Position numbers and translations under genes: made by a program | Shown here: one piece after another, positions 20,906-32,630 of the stretch | How positions within the stretch are numbered: the first letter of the stretch is position 1 | Layout: every line of letters starts with the position of its first letter | DNA from: Hetaerina americana | Lineage: Eukaryota > Arthropoda > Insecta > Odonata > Calopterygidae | Direction: 5' to 3' | Assembly: GCA_022747635.1 (NCBI GenBank) | Contig: JAKTNV010000004.1 | Span: 86,541,052-86,605,051 of the forward strand | Length of the DNA: 64,000 nt | Notes under the pieces: generated by a model | Databases searched by the model: none | What the model was told of the DNA's origin: nothing | The model's input: the letters and a program-made list of their open reading frames with translations, nothing else

Positions 20906-22859
20906 TGCACACGTTGAAAGTACGGGTTATAACGGAATCCCCTGTCTGACCCTTCGTCCTAATACCTCTTACTTCCAGGAAGTGCTTTCATTTCCTGTGC
21001 AGCGTTTATTTATGTTTTATGCATTACGTTTTAAATAGTTCACGATGATATCTTTAAAAATTTGTTCATTTACAGCTGTTATTCATTAAAATTTCAAAGA
21101 CAACGTAAACAGACCTGTATGATGTTATCAATATTTCTCCTATCAACTATCGTTATTAAGTTATGTATATGCATGAATAACTACGCTCGTCATTAACTTG
21201 TATACCACTCGATAACAACTTGAGTGTTTGTACCAGATATTTCTGTGTCCTCAATAAATAAATGTACAATTTTTTTCCGGAGCGATTTACGGTTTCGTGC
21301 GTTCGACAATAAAAGTCCGCCTGTTCACGCGTGCCTCTCCGAATTCGTATCGTTTTCGTACCCTCTATTCCACTACCGGGGTTTTTTCTTTCATTCGTTT
21401 AAAATCTTCAATCCATTCCTGGGATCTCGGGTCAGGAGCGGGGGACGGGAAGGCGAAGGTGGCTTGGGGATGAGGGGGGCTGCCGGGAGCTCTTCGTCTT
21501 ATCTCGTGCGAATTAGCCTCGAGGGGACAACACTCGGGTCGCCCCCTAGCTGCTTCTCCCCCCTCCCCCTTACTTCTTCCCCCTTTCGAGCGTGGCTGGG
21601 ATGGGAGAGTAAGCACCAGGAAGGGTAGAGGGAGAGTGGAATGAGAGGGTCTCCTTCCGTAAAGGGGAGGAAGGGGAGGGGAGGAGGCGTGGAGGAAGCG
21701 GGAGGGTTGAGAGAGGAGGATAAGGGAAGTTATAGAGGGTTTCGGGAGTGGCGTTTGAGTTATGGGCATTAAGATGGGTTCCTTTGTGAAATATTTATCC
21801 AAGGATAAACCTTGAGGGGTTTAGGCTTAAAAGTGGTCATCTTCCCGAAAGTTTCCCTAATGATACTTGATTAGCGAAGTGGGCATTGAAAGATTTTAGT
21901 AAATATTCAAGGAATTGAAGAGAAAAGTAGTCCGTTAAGTTTACACGGTCGGATTAAATGTCATCACACTCGCAAAATCTGTCAAAATTTTGAAAGGCTC
22001 GCACTTTGTTTGAAACTATTAAACTGTGATCAGGGTTCACTTAATATCTTCGGGAGTCTTCACAACGGATGCATTTGCATGACGTCATTACTTATTGCTT
22101 CATAACTTTCAACGAGTACTAAGAGGTAGTGAAATGAAGACCGAACACCTGTGATAACACACAGTCCGCGCGAAAGGTGGCAACACTGTTGTTACGCATC
22201 GATACGCCTAACGCTGTGGTAGGTGAACTGCATAGTGACTCTACAACTCACAGATGCACGCAGTTGTCGGGTTAGGGTTATAGGTCTTCGTTTGTCTATT
22301 ATTTCAAAAAGCCTGTATAGAGCTAGCATGCATATAATTAACTAATCCTTATTAAAACAGATGGAATCGCTAAAAATAAACTTTAATACTCTTTCAACTG
22401 TAGGTGATTAGTGGTTTGATTATCACATAAAGTAATAATTAAAAAGAGAACATCAAATACCGATGATGACGACAAAGTTGCCTTTTACCATTGTGGGCAA
22501 ACTTGGATTATATCTCCGTATCATCATCTCGGTTCATGGTGGAAAATTCAAATCGATGATAATCAGAATTTACAAGAAAATATCAATTGCATGTTTTTCA
22601 TTCCTACAGGTACGTTCTTGGGACATATTTTCCTGAATTGGTTCTATTCTAAAATATTCTTCACAGATTTAAGCTTGTGTTTTACTCTGGTTACGATGAA
22701 ATTGGAGATAGATTCCAGTACAGATAGATACAAATACTCATTCTTTCCCCGAACAATCAGAAATCATAACAGTAAGAAACCGATGTCACTTTAGAAATAT
22801 TAAAAACATTGAATTTACAAGTCGGAGCAAAGTTAAACACTGCAAAGCTGTTAGGTATA
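20906..22859. other. Unannotated DNA with a GC-rich block
   Basis: 21400-21740 is GC-rich with purine- and pyrimidine-skewed runs. Frames there overlap on both strands (134 and 145 codons) and have no recognisable domain. I see no other feature. Confidence 0.4.
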
Positions 22860-23085
22860 CTTTCAGGTGCATGTGTATGTTAGTTGTTAGTTTGAGTGTT
22901 TGCATGTGTGGGGTGGAAGTGCTCTTGCATGAATGCATGCCATGTTTTTTTGTGGATGTATGAATTTGTGGTTCTTGCATGCGGTTTTTTTTTCTTTTCT
23001 AAATTACGGGTGATGTCCAAACACCCCCCGCCACACGCCCTTGCGGCGACTAGCGGGGTATTAAGTAGATGTAGATATTCTGTAA
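22860..23085 (+). repeat. Dispersed repeat family C3, 5'-truncated copy
   Basis: It shares its 3' half with 45560-45985 and 59110-59515: a TTTGCATG-rich stretch, then TTACGGGTG, then CCACACGCCCTTGCGGCG and GCGGGGTATTA, and a GTAGATGTAGAT tail. All copies have the same orientation and a common 3' end, while 5' ends differ, which fits a retroposed LINE or SINE tail. Confidence 0.8.
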
Positions 23086-23164
23086 ATTGTGACTCATTTC
23101 GGCTGAATATAAGACTTCATTACATTACACAACAAGCACTTGAATAAATAATATGGATAGTACA

Positions 23165-23460
23165 CATCTGAGCTTAGATTGGATGCTCTTGTTAGATATG
23201 GGAGCAGAGAAGAATGAAGGAAATAAGATGGACAGAGAAGAAGACAAACTTACAAAACGCTTATGGTTTTCTCCCTATGGTCTGAAATCAGAAAGTGACA
23301 GGAAAATCGGATGCATAGAAGAGTGGCAGGATGGTGGAGTTCGTGATAGAACGTTGAGTAAGCGGAGTACATGAAGAAAGGGGAGTAAGTAGGCTCTTCA
23401 AGCGGTATGAAGGTAGGCAGAAGTTACGAAGAACTGAATAAAAAATATGACACTAAAATT
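23165..23460 (+). pseudogene. RTE-like C-terminal fragment
   Basis: Broken frames contain a MWRRMKEIRWTE-like block and downstream VSRLF and YEELNKKYDT-like blocks, in the order found near the C-terminus of RTE copies. It is heavily decayed. Confidence 0.5.
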
Positions 23461-25989
23461 GAACCAAAAGAATGTTCTCCCAATTTGTGGACGATGATAA
23501 TCGTTAGTGTACCGTCCGAAACATATCTTCATTATATGGAATTTCTCGGAAGAATGAACTAATAATTATCAATCCAAATGGCAATGAATTGTGGCTGCTC
23601 TCTTGTGGAAACCCGAGGAAGCCAAACCTCTCGAGGCCGCTTTGACCACCTACCCTTTTCTTTGCTACTCCCAATGAGGCTCCATTTCCTCGTCGGGGCG
23701 TCGCGGCTTGGCAGGTCTTCCACGCCATCACCCTTCCCCGCACCTCAAGCCCCGCAACAGAGATTGCTGTTCTTCGGAGAGGAGCAGGTACCTACCTACC
23801 GAGGTGCTCAACCGCGGCAATCTGGATTAGTCAGAAAGTTGTATCCATTGTGTGCGCTCAAAATAACTAGCCCCAATAAAAGTTGCTCCACTCCCTCGGC
23901 CGTGTAATTACTCTTGAGAGACTTCTTGAATCCCTCTTAATCCATCGTCCCTTTTCGACGGATCACTCTACTAGTACTTACATACCCGAAGCATGCCATG
24001 ATCATTACTTTGCAGTCGTGTGTCAGAGTGAAATAAACTTCTAATATTGTTACATTACCATGCATATGAAGTCATGTTTGCAAATGGATGAATAGATATA
24101 CTTTCCGTTGTAGCCACATGAGAATCAAAAAGAGCTACAGTAAACTTCGGGAAAACGGTGCACATGTTCAGAGAATCTATGAGAAAACGTGGTCTCGTCT
24201 GTTGTTTATGTACCATAAAATTTAAAGAAATACTTAACAAAGTTTATTAAGTATTTCTTTACCCATACCACACTTACAACTCATGGAATTAAAAAATACA
24301 TAATCCTTTATATTATCACATGGAATTTACCAAACTATCCTCATAGTAATTAGCTAATAGACGTTATTCTATTGTGCATAGTAGGCCATCGATGGAACCA
24401 GAGACTAATTACCCAATAATTGCAAAATTCATCAAGAAATTCATTAATTTTAACATTCAAATCTCTTACTAACTACTTAAATTACAGAATCTTATGATTT
24501 TTACTTAATATCAGCATAAGATTCACAATCTAATAAATATTATCAATATTTTTGTCAATTTGATTTTTCATCAAAATGCTTGGATTACCCATTAACAGTT
24601 AATATCTTGCGATCTCTCTCATTAAGACTTTCAGAAAAATTGGAAGTTAGCGGGAAAAGTGATGAAACACGCTTTTTCTTAAGTGCTGACGAAGGAACTA
24701 ATTACCGAAGGTCGATGTCTCGTTCTTTTCGGACCCCTTTTAAGGTACGGTACATCATATGGCATCGAAAATGAGAAAAGCCACCCAAGTGAAATCGGTA
24801 AGAACTGCTTTGAGGAGGGGTAATTTATTTTAAACTTATTGTGATTTAATAAAATTCTTTCAGACTAAGAATATTAAGAGGAGAGAGGTCTTTTAAGGAT
24901 GCATTGATATCCTTGTTTTTAGAAGAAGGTCTGAACCTAAAGTCCATTAATTAATTCCTTTCGATCAGACCATGAGCGTAAATATGACCGCGATATTCAT
25001 TCGAAGTATACTTGTAAGCCACCAGGTGTGCAGCGGAGAGGAGACAACTTTGTGAAACGCTGCCATGATAAACTTGTTAGGGCATCTAGATTATTAGCGG
25101 AACTAGGCTGGAAATCACTCAGGGGGCGAAGGTTAAAATACTGATTAAATCTCTCACATAAATTGGAAGCAGGACTCTTTGGCTATGATGTTGAAAATGC
25201 ATCGTCGTACTACAGTAGGAGAGATCATGAAAATAAGATTACGCGCTACGGCGGTGCTGATACTTCCACTCATCTTTCTAATATGACACTTACTGCCATC
25301 TAAATGACAGAATATCTGAAAACGTCCTCGACAGAGAAATATTTTATTCTAAGTACGATAGTACATTCTTACCATGTTATCTAACTTTTACTGCATTGTT
25401 CCGTTTACTAAAAACTTGTTTAGAATGCTTAGATGTCTTTCACGCTTAGATACCGATGTTCACGTAAGCAACACACTATTCTACATTATTTTTTCATGAT
25501 TTGAATTATTTCATATACTTATTTTAGCAAACAATTAAGTGAAAGTTAACTTTGATGTTGCTTGCCTGATGTGAAATCAACCCCTGCCACACACACACTC
25601 ATGGTTATCCGCAGCATACCACGTAGATACATATTGGGAAACGTAACTTCGCATCCGTTTTCACTAAAATAATTTTATCTTACGGCCTCGTTTCAACTAA
25701 GCATGGCCTTGACGGCATAGATGCATTGAAGCCGTGTTGAGAAATGAAAAGGATTTCAACGGAAAAAAATGAATGGTGATTTCTGCTCAAAATTTGTGAT
25801 TACCGCCAATTTACGGTCGATCCTGTATTAGATCTCACCCTACGTGCATATCCTCTCTCTCTCCCCGAGGCAGGCGATGGCGGAGCGGACGAGGTCGCAT
25901 CATGGGATAATGTTGAAGATCCAACATCCGAAAATTGGCTAGTTCATGGAATTGAGTGTTTGTAGCAAAAGCAAATCGACCCGTGGAGA
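23461..25989. other. Unannotated DNA
   Basis: A more GC-rich patch lies at 23590-23830. Its open frames (79 and 109 codons on opposite strands) have no recognised domain. The remainder is AT-rich with nothing I can support. Confidence 0.4.
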
Positions 25990-26700
25990 TTACTAGCTAG
26001 CTACTACTGATCTCGTTGCAGTGAGGGAGGGAGTGGTGTGTTGGTTGAGGTGGGAGTGCGAGTGGTTTGATGAGGCGTCCTTGAGGGAAACGAACCCAAA
26101 AGGAAGACGCCACGGGAACACAAGATCCTTTCGTGAAAGCAGCCATCCCCTTCGAAACCTCCTCTCCGCGGAGCGAAGGAGGGAGAGGGACAGAGAGAGA
26201 GAGAGGGAAAGAGCAATCGACCAAGCGCCGGGAAGCTGTTCTTTCCATTTCAACCTCCCTCCCCTTTCCCACGTCTCCTCCACCCCTCCCTTCCTCCCGC
26301 CTCTCCGAACCCCTCCCCTGACGCCCCAACACCCCTCCTTCCCGGAGAAGAAGAAGAACAGTGCGCAAAGGGTAAGGGCACATGATATCCGAGAGGGGGG
26401 GAATAGAGTGGGATGGGGGCTGGCAGGGTTGTGGGAGGGGTGATGGAAGGAAGGAAGGAATGAGGGTGGAGACTTAGCGAGTATTCACGGGGTGGGGCTG
26501 CCCATTCAGAGACAGAGGGGGCGGGAGGGGAAATGGCCCCCGTGTTTTAGGAAGAGAGGGAGGATGGAGGTTGGCTGTGGCGTCTCTTTCTCCCTGGCAC
26601 TCCATGGATCCCCTTCTGCTCCCTTCCCCGTCAAGAGACGAAAATTACGTCTTCCCCTTTTTCAGACAACCCCCGAGGATTGGGGAAGATGTGAGATGTT
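25990..26700. other. GC-rich low-complexity block with (GA)n
   Basis: A GA-repeat run lies at about 26168-26212 and several purine- or pyrimidine-skewed runs surround it. Overlapping frames on both strands up to 140 codons reflect the simple composition; no domain is seen. Confidence 0.5.
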
Positions 26701-26999
26701 AAGCTTCCAGCACACGTTCTCTAAAAAAATATTTGGGTTGGCTGGAATTTTTTTTTCTGATTAGCAGTACCGATTTCATTACGTTTGGGGACCGTACTGT
26801 GCAAAAAAAATTGGACTACTACATCGACAGTATATGTCAACAGACTCTTTCACAAAATCAAAGTTCTCCATTGGATGTACCTTCAGTGATGTACCTCGAT
26901 CGATATGTTCGATATTCAGAGTGCTCCAAAAACCACTTAATTCACTTTATCTATTCGAATGGAAATAATCATGCGACTTTACTTAACTCGTTGACCGAG
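26701..26999. other. Unannotated spacer
   Basis: Nothing recognised. Confidence 0.4.
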
Positions 27000-27360
27000 A
27001 GGAGAGCCTTGGAAACTTGGAGATGGAAACGAACGCTGAAGGCTTGACAGATAAAATATGAAACGATACAGAATGAAGAGGAAAAGAAGAGGGAAAGAAC
27101 GTTAGGAGCACGTTTAAGGGCAAAAGAATCCGGTCGATTGGATGCATCATGAGACGAACGAACGAACAACGAATTCGTAAAGAGTATAAAAGAGAGAAAA
27201 TAAAAGGAAGATCCTTCGAGGGAGGCCAAGGGACAATACGTGGATTGGCCAAAGGAAGATGGATGTAGAACAGAAGAGGGAATAGGGCATTAGATAATTA
27301 TACAGTATGAGAAAGGGTAGAATAGAGGGCTGCAATCAACCAATCTTCAGAATGAAGGAC
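27000..27360 (+). pseudogene. LINE 3' fragment ending in hairpin-type tail
   Basis: Broken frames include ALETWRWKRTLK, NEEEKKRERTL, LRGRPRDNTW and a final RAAINQSSE followed by a stop. This is the usual C-terminal order of RTE-like proteins, and the end matches the VINQSSD end of the fragment at 9500-9870. Confidence 0.6.
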
Positions 27361-28139
27361 TGAAGATGTAACAGAGGAAATAATTTTCGCGCCTCACAAC
27401 TACGTTGTAAGGCGAGCCCAAAGTAAAAGAGCGAGAGAAATTGACTGCCAGGGGGCCGATGGAAAAGGATTCTTCTCATACTTTTCACAGTTTGTGACCA
27501 CAAGAATAGAAAATATCACCTACCTCGACAAATTCGAACGTCATGGAAATAAAACTGTACGGAATACCATTAACCATCAATGATTTCTATTCGCTGATGA
27601 TCTAACACCTACTCCCACGCGCCCTCATGGTACCTTGTATTGTTAGATATAGATGTAGACGAAACACCTTCACCCCCTGTGGTAACGTGCAATTGAGAAG
27701 GGTGATTTTACATTCATTACAACGTGCTACCTTATGTGCTGAATAACAACTAGGCTGCTACAACATACCTCGACGAAATGGTCCGTGAATATTCACTTAT
27801 CTCGATTGGCATTTGGATTTCTTCGCGATCGATTCGAACATTCACTCGAAATTGTGAGGATGTATCTTTCCGATTGACCTGTTCCACTTCCCCAACATTT
27901 GTGTTATCATCTTCCACCCCCCCCCCCCCAAAGAATCCTATCAAGGTGTTGACTAAGGTTGCGCGTTCTGATACATTCTACGGAAGTTCCTTTACAGAGA
28001 TTCCTGTATAATAAACCACCAATCCCCGTTTTCAGATCTTATCCATGCGACTCCAGACAACATTTTGCTCGCAATTCCAAGTTAATTGGAGTCTAATTTT
28101 TGCTGTTTTTAAGTAATAACCTTATATATTCAATACATA
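27361..28139. other. Unannotated DNA, possible C3-repeat tail
   Basis: About 27610-27660 has a CACGCGCCCTCATGG-like segment followed by GATATAGATGTAGAC, which may be a diverged end of repeat family C3. A run of about 10 C lies near 27920. I see nothing else. Confidence 0.35.
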
Positions 28140-28158
28140 ATATATATTTATACATATA

Positions 28159-28190
<32 letters not shown>
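28140..28190. repeat. (TA)n microsatellite at 3' end of RTE copy 2
   Basis: TA repeats, with one TG, directly adjoin the A-tail (T run on the plus strand) of the minus-strand RTE. Confidence 0.85.
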
Positions 28191-28201
<11 letters not shown>

Positions 28202-31200
28202 GTAATCTACCGGTTAAGGTAGGTTTTTGGACGGACACAACTACCAAACAAATATTTTATTACTCCTAACAAAACACAAAATCAATCATCCTACTCTATA
28301 TCAGGTCCCTCTTCATCACTGAGTACTTCCTTCCTCCCTTCATCCCGTCCAGCATCCCTATCCTGTTCCTTCCCTTTCCTCTTTTGCCCAACATTCTACC
28401 CTCTATTACAGTCTTCAACATCCCACTGCCGGTCAACACCCCTTTCATCCACTTTTCCTGCCTCCATAGGATTGCTCCCAACAAACCCCTCTCTTCGCCC
28501 ACCATACCAAGTACTTCCTCATTTGTTTTCTTCTCTGTCCATTTCACCTTCTCCATTCTTCTCCACACCCACATTTCCAAAGCCTCCAGTCTACGTCTAT
28601 CCTCCTGCTTCAATGTCCACGTTTCCGCGCCGTACATAGCTACGCTCCATATCAAAGTTTTTACGAGTCTTTTCTTAACATCCTTACTCAAAGTCCCTGT
28701 CATCAACTCCCTCCTCCTTGTGAAGGCCTCTTTGCCTAGCGCTATTCTTCTCCTTACGTCCCTACTACTTTGACCGTGTTGGTCCAAAACACTACCGAGA
28801 TACGTAAACTGTTCTACCTGCTCTAGCTTTTGCCCTCCTATTTTAATGTTAAGCTTGCCCTTTTTCTTTCTAGAAAATCGCAGAACCTTTGTTTTCTTAA
28901 TATTGATTCTCATCCCATACCTGTCGCACTGAATTTCCAATTCACTAAGCAATGCTTGCAGCCCCTTGGCTGACTGACAAACTAAAGCTTGGTCATCAGC
29001 AAACCTAACTGATTTTACGAATTCCCCGCCAACTTTCATTCCTACCTCGAGTTCTTCCCATGCCTCTTTGATCATTTCTTCTGCGTACAGGTTGAACAGC
29101 AACGGTGATAATGGGCAACCCTGCCTTACACCCCTTCCTAACACTGTCCATCCTGACTCCCCGTTTCCCACCCTCACCTGAGCAGTCTGAGACATTTATA
29201 GGTTGCGGGTTAGCCTCCTTTCCCTCCAATCTATTCCTATTTTCTGCAATATACTCATTAGTTTTTCCCAATTTACTCTATCAAACGCTTTTTCGAAATC
29301 TACGAAACAGGCAAATACCTCCTCGTTGTGTTCTATATTCCTCTCGATTAATAATCTCATTACTGCAATGGCATCACGCGTACCTCTCCCCTTCCTAAAC
29401 CCAAACTGATCATCCCCTAAATAATCATTTGCCCTACTCTCTATCCTTTTGTTTATGATCCTGAGAACAACCTTAGCTGCGTGGGATATCAAACTAATTG
29501 TCCTATAGTCCTCACATGACGTGGCCTTTACCTTTTTCGGAATAGGAACTAAAACTGATCTCACAAAGTCTTCCGGCCAGATTCCCTCCTCATAAATACT
29601 ACGGATCAGCCCATATAGCCTCTTCCTCCCACATTTTCCCAAGCATTTCAAAAGTTCCACGGGAATGTTATCTACCCCCACGGCCTTATTTAGTTTCATC
29701 TCCCTTAATGCCCTTTCTATCTCATTGTCTAGTATGCCTGGACCTAAGCTATCTTCCTCTACGTCATGTTCCTTTTCAATGTCTAACTTTGTTGGTCTAA
29801 GCTCTTTACTATACAGTTCTTCTACATATTCCTTCCATCTCTCTTGGATCTTTCCTGCGTCAACTATTACCTTACCGGCCTTATCTCTAACTGCTATCGT
29901 TGATCTCCCTTTCTTACTTCCCGATAAAGATTTAACTATGCTGTAAAGCGCACCGATTTCCCCCTTCCTCTGCAGACTTTCCATATCCTCGCACTGCGTC
30001 TTCCACCATGCTTCCTTTGCTTTATTTGTTGCCCGCCTCAATGTATTGTTCAATTCTTTGTACTTCATTTTGCCTAATTCTGTATTTATATTCTTCCATT
30101 TTCGCCGCTCATCCATTTTTGTAATCATCTCATCCGTGATCCATGGTTTCCTAATCCTTTTAGCGTTAACGGTTCCAATAGTGTCTTTTGCGGCTTTAGA
30201 CAACCCTTCCTTGATCATTTCCCATTTTTCTTCAATAGTACTTAGCTCTTTACCGTCCTCCATGATTTTCTCTACCTCCTGTTTGTATTCCTTTCTTTTC
30301 AACCCATTTAATGCTTCTACATTCCATTTTATAACTCGCCGCCCCTGCCTTATCTTTTTAAAACGTACGCTACATTTCATAACAACTAAATTGTGGTCTG
30401 AGTCCGCATCCGCTCCCGGGAAGCTGTGGGAATTTATCACACTGTTCCTAAACCTGTGTCTAACCAGGATATAATCTAGCTGATATCTTCCCGAGTCACC
30501 TGGCATTTTCCATGTATACCTGCGTCTTTTGTGGTGTCTGAACCAAGTGTTGGTGATAACTAAGCCCTGTCTCCTGCAGAACTCAACTGCTTTCTCCCCG
30601 CGGTCATTCCTCGTGCCTAAACCGTAGTCCCCCACCTCATCACCATCTCTTCCTTCGCCTACTGTCGCATTCCAATCCCCCATCACTATCAAATATTTCC
30701 CTGCAGGAACACACGCGATCATGTCCTCTAACTGATCGTATATCCTATCGACCTCTTCTTCTTTATGGTTGCTCGGTGGCATGTATACCTGAATAATAAC
30801 TAAGTTCGTCGGTTCTGCTTTTATCTCCACTAGTAGTATTCTATCCGTTATCTGCTCTCTGTTGACTACGTTTCTTCCCACCTCTTCATTTAATACTATG
30901 GCGACCCCTCGTTGGCTCTCGTCCCCACCGCTGTATATTATTCTATACTTATCACTCCAGTAATCCCCGCTATCTTTCCATCTCACCTCGCATAGACCTA
31001 AAATATCTATATTTCCCCTTTCCATCTCTCGCTTAACATTCTCCAATTTCACCGTCCTCATCATTGTCCTAACATTCCACGTTCCTATTCTAACTAATTT
31101 GGTCTTCTTCTCCTGCGTCTTCTGTCCTGCTGCTGCTGGTTTTCCCTTGCAAGGGTTTTTTCTAGGGAATGATAATTGAGGTGGTTCCCCGTTGCCTTCC

Positions 31201-31429
31201 TCAATAGTGTTTTTAACGTGACACCATCACTTACTGGCCGCCCCACTGGGGTCAGACGCCATTGCAGCCGCCTCACTGAGGAACAGACGCTGCGTGGACT
31301 ACCTTTCGTCTGGCTCCTAACCTTCGACCTATCTGGCATGGGTGACCCTACCAGGAGCAATTTTTATTACTCCCGCCAGTACAGCTCTAGGGGTCATCGG
31401 AACGCACAAGCCCTTCCACCACGTCAAGG

Positions 31430-31430
<1 letters not shown>
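28191..31430 (-). mobile_element. RTE-type non-LTR retrotransposon, copy 2
   Basis: It matches copy 1 (1374-4755) closely along its whole length. Differences from copy 1 are a start about 17 bases inside copy 1's 5' end, the lack of about 115 bp corresponding to 1664-1779, and the absence of the extra stop at 2970. The 3' side has the same hairpin and A-tail. Both ends lie against (TA)n tracts (28140-28190 and 31431-31486), so a target duplication cannot be read. Confidence 0.9.
28296..31064 (-). pseudogene. RTE endonuclease-reverse transcriptase frame with one internal stop
   Basis: One continuous frame of 923 codons is interrupted only by TAA at 29198-29196, which is followed at once by an in-frame ATG. 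The 622-codon upstream part holds the endonuclease (CEVRW, GDWNATVG, SDHNLV) and the first half of the RT, ending just after motif A (FVDFEKAFDRVNW). The 299-codon downstream part holds motif B (GVRQGCPLSP) and motif C (FADDQAL). The split therefore falls inside the RT core. The frame also stays open upstream of ATG 31064 without another ATG, because the segment with the copy-1 start codon is absent. Without readthrough or another form of recoding, neither part would be a complete polymerase. All key catalytic residues otherwise look intact. Confidence 0.9.

Positions 31431-31486
<56 letters not shown>
31431..31486. repeat. (TA)n microsatellite at 5' end of RTE copy 2
   Basis: About 25 TA units separate the 5' end of the RTE from a mariner fragment. 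Confidence 0.9.
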
Positions 31487-31489
<3 letters not shown>

Positions 31490-31494
31490 GTATA

Positions 31495-31842
31495 TATCAA
31501 TTCCACTGTTAAAATGTAACATGCCCATTCAGATGACATCCCTAGAGCCTCAGCTCTTTCTCGCACTTTCATGCCTAGCGTTCGTCCATGACCATGTAAT
31601 GCATTTTTGCAATAATTTCTGCGGTAGTGGCTCATTTTGGCCGACCGCTACGCGGATCATCATCCAAGCTGTCTCGAACAAACAAACTCATTTTTATACT
31701 TGGCAACAGTTGAATACGAAGGACCAGAGTCCCGCAAAATGTTCTGAAAGTCGGAATGAATTTCCTTTGCTTTCATGCCTTTCTTAAAAAGACACTTAAC
31801 TACACTTCTTCTTACGATGAAATCATGATACTTTCGCTGCAT
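31495..31842 (-). pseudogene. Mariner transposase N-terminal fragment
   Basis: From ATG 31842 on the minus strand the frame reads MQRKYHDFIVRRSVVKCLFK, KGMKAKEIHSDF and SGPSYSTVAKYKNEF. A frameshift near 31670 leads to SLDDDPRSGRPK, and broken frames then continue with EIIAKMHYMV and ALGMSSEWACYILT. This is the bipartite HTH of a mariner transposase with no catalytic domain; it ends at the (TA)n tract. The open frame extends upstream to 32157 with 105 codons that look like untranslated sequence in frame. Confidence 0.8.
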
Positions 31843-32499
31843 TAGGAATTCTTTCAAGGTGTTAGCCCTACCCTCACCCGTCGTAACCAGACTTCGAGTT
31901 GACTGCTGTAGTGGAGAAATATTCTTCCCCACAAATGAAGGCTTAGAGCGTTTAAATTTACTGAGGGGCAATTTAAAGCTTACAAGAAAGTCCCCCGTAA
32001 TTTCCTGTCCCTGGACCGGATATCTTACGGAATCAACTCTTTGTGAGCGCACAGACCTGTAGCATACGGCTGACAATCCCCCTTGCTGTTGCTCCCGCGG
32101 TCTGGAGAGTGAGGAAGAGGAATCGCGCGTGTCGTGTGCATGAACTACTTTCCACATCTGTACTTACCGCGTATATGGAATTGGATGGGCTCCTCCACAT
32201 TACACGAAATCAACATGAGTAGTTTTCAAGCATTGGAAAGCTAGCCTCGCGTCAAAACCTTTCGGAACGGAGTAAAATTTGGAATAATATCATGGCTCGC
32301 CTCCGAAGGATTTTTTTTATTTATTAATTTTCATCTTTAGCACACATCGGAAAATTCCCCAAAAATAAATACACTATAAAAAATACTGAGAATCAAAAAT
32401 AATTATGTTAAAAATAATCATCACTTATTGCTATCGATATTCCAACGTTTGAGTAGGGTTTTGTATGAACAAAAGACTATATAACGGTATAATGATACG
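31843..32499. other. Unannotated DNA upstream of mariner fragment
   Basis: 31843-32157 is open on the minus strand in frame with the mariner fragment but shows no domain. It may be the old element's 5' untranslated region. Nothing else is recognised. Confidence 0.35.
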
Positions 32500-32630
32500 T
32501 TTATTTGCCTCTCCTAACTAAGCATAAACGGATACCCGAAAATATATTAAGCCCCTATACGACTCCGTATACTTCCTTCCTCACTTCATTCTGCTAAACA
32601 TCTTCTGCTAGGTCTAGGAAATTTATCAAA
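32500..32630 (-). pseudogene. Small RTE 3' fragment
   Basis: The plus-strand stretch GTATACTTCCTTCCTCACTT followed by CATTCTGCTAAACATC parallels the RTE copy-2 3' region near 28320-28400. It is short and diverged. Confidence 0.45.

Noticed and set aside
30046..30474. 142-aa plus-strand frame
   Set aside because: It lies antisense to the RTE endonuclease/linker, and its counterpart exists antisense to copy 1 at 2462-2896. It is a shadow of the real frame.
31843..32157. Fusion of a host exon to the mariner HTH
   Set aside because: The upstream 105 codons have no domain, and the mariner start fits ATG 31842. A GGTAAGT-like donor near 32165 lies upstream of the frame and does not support a fusion.
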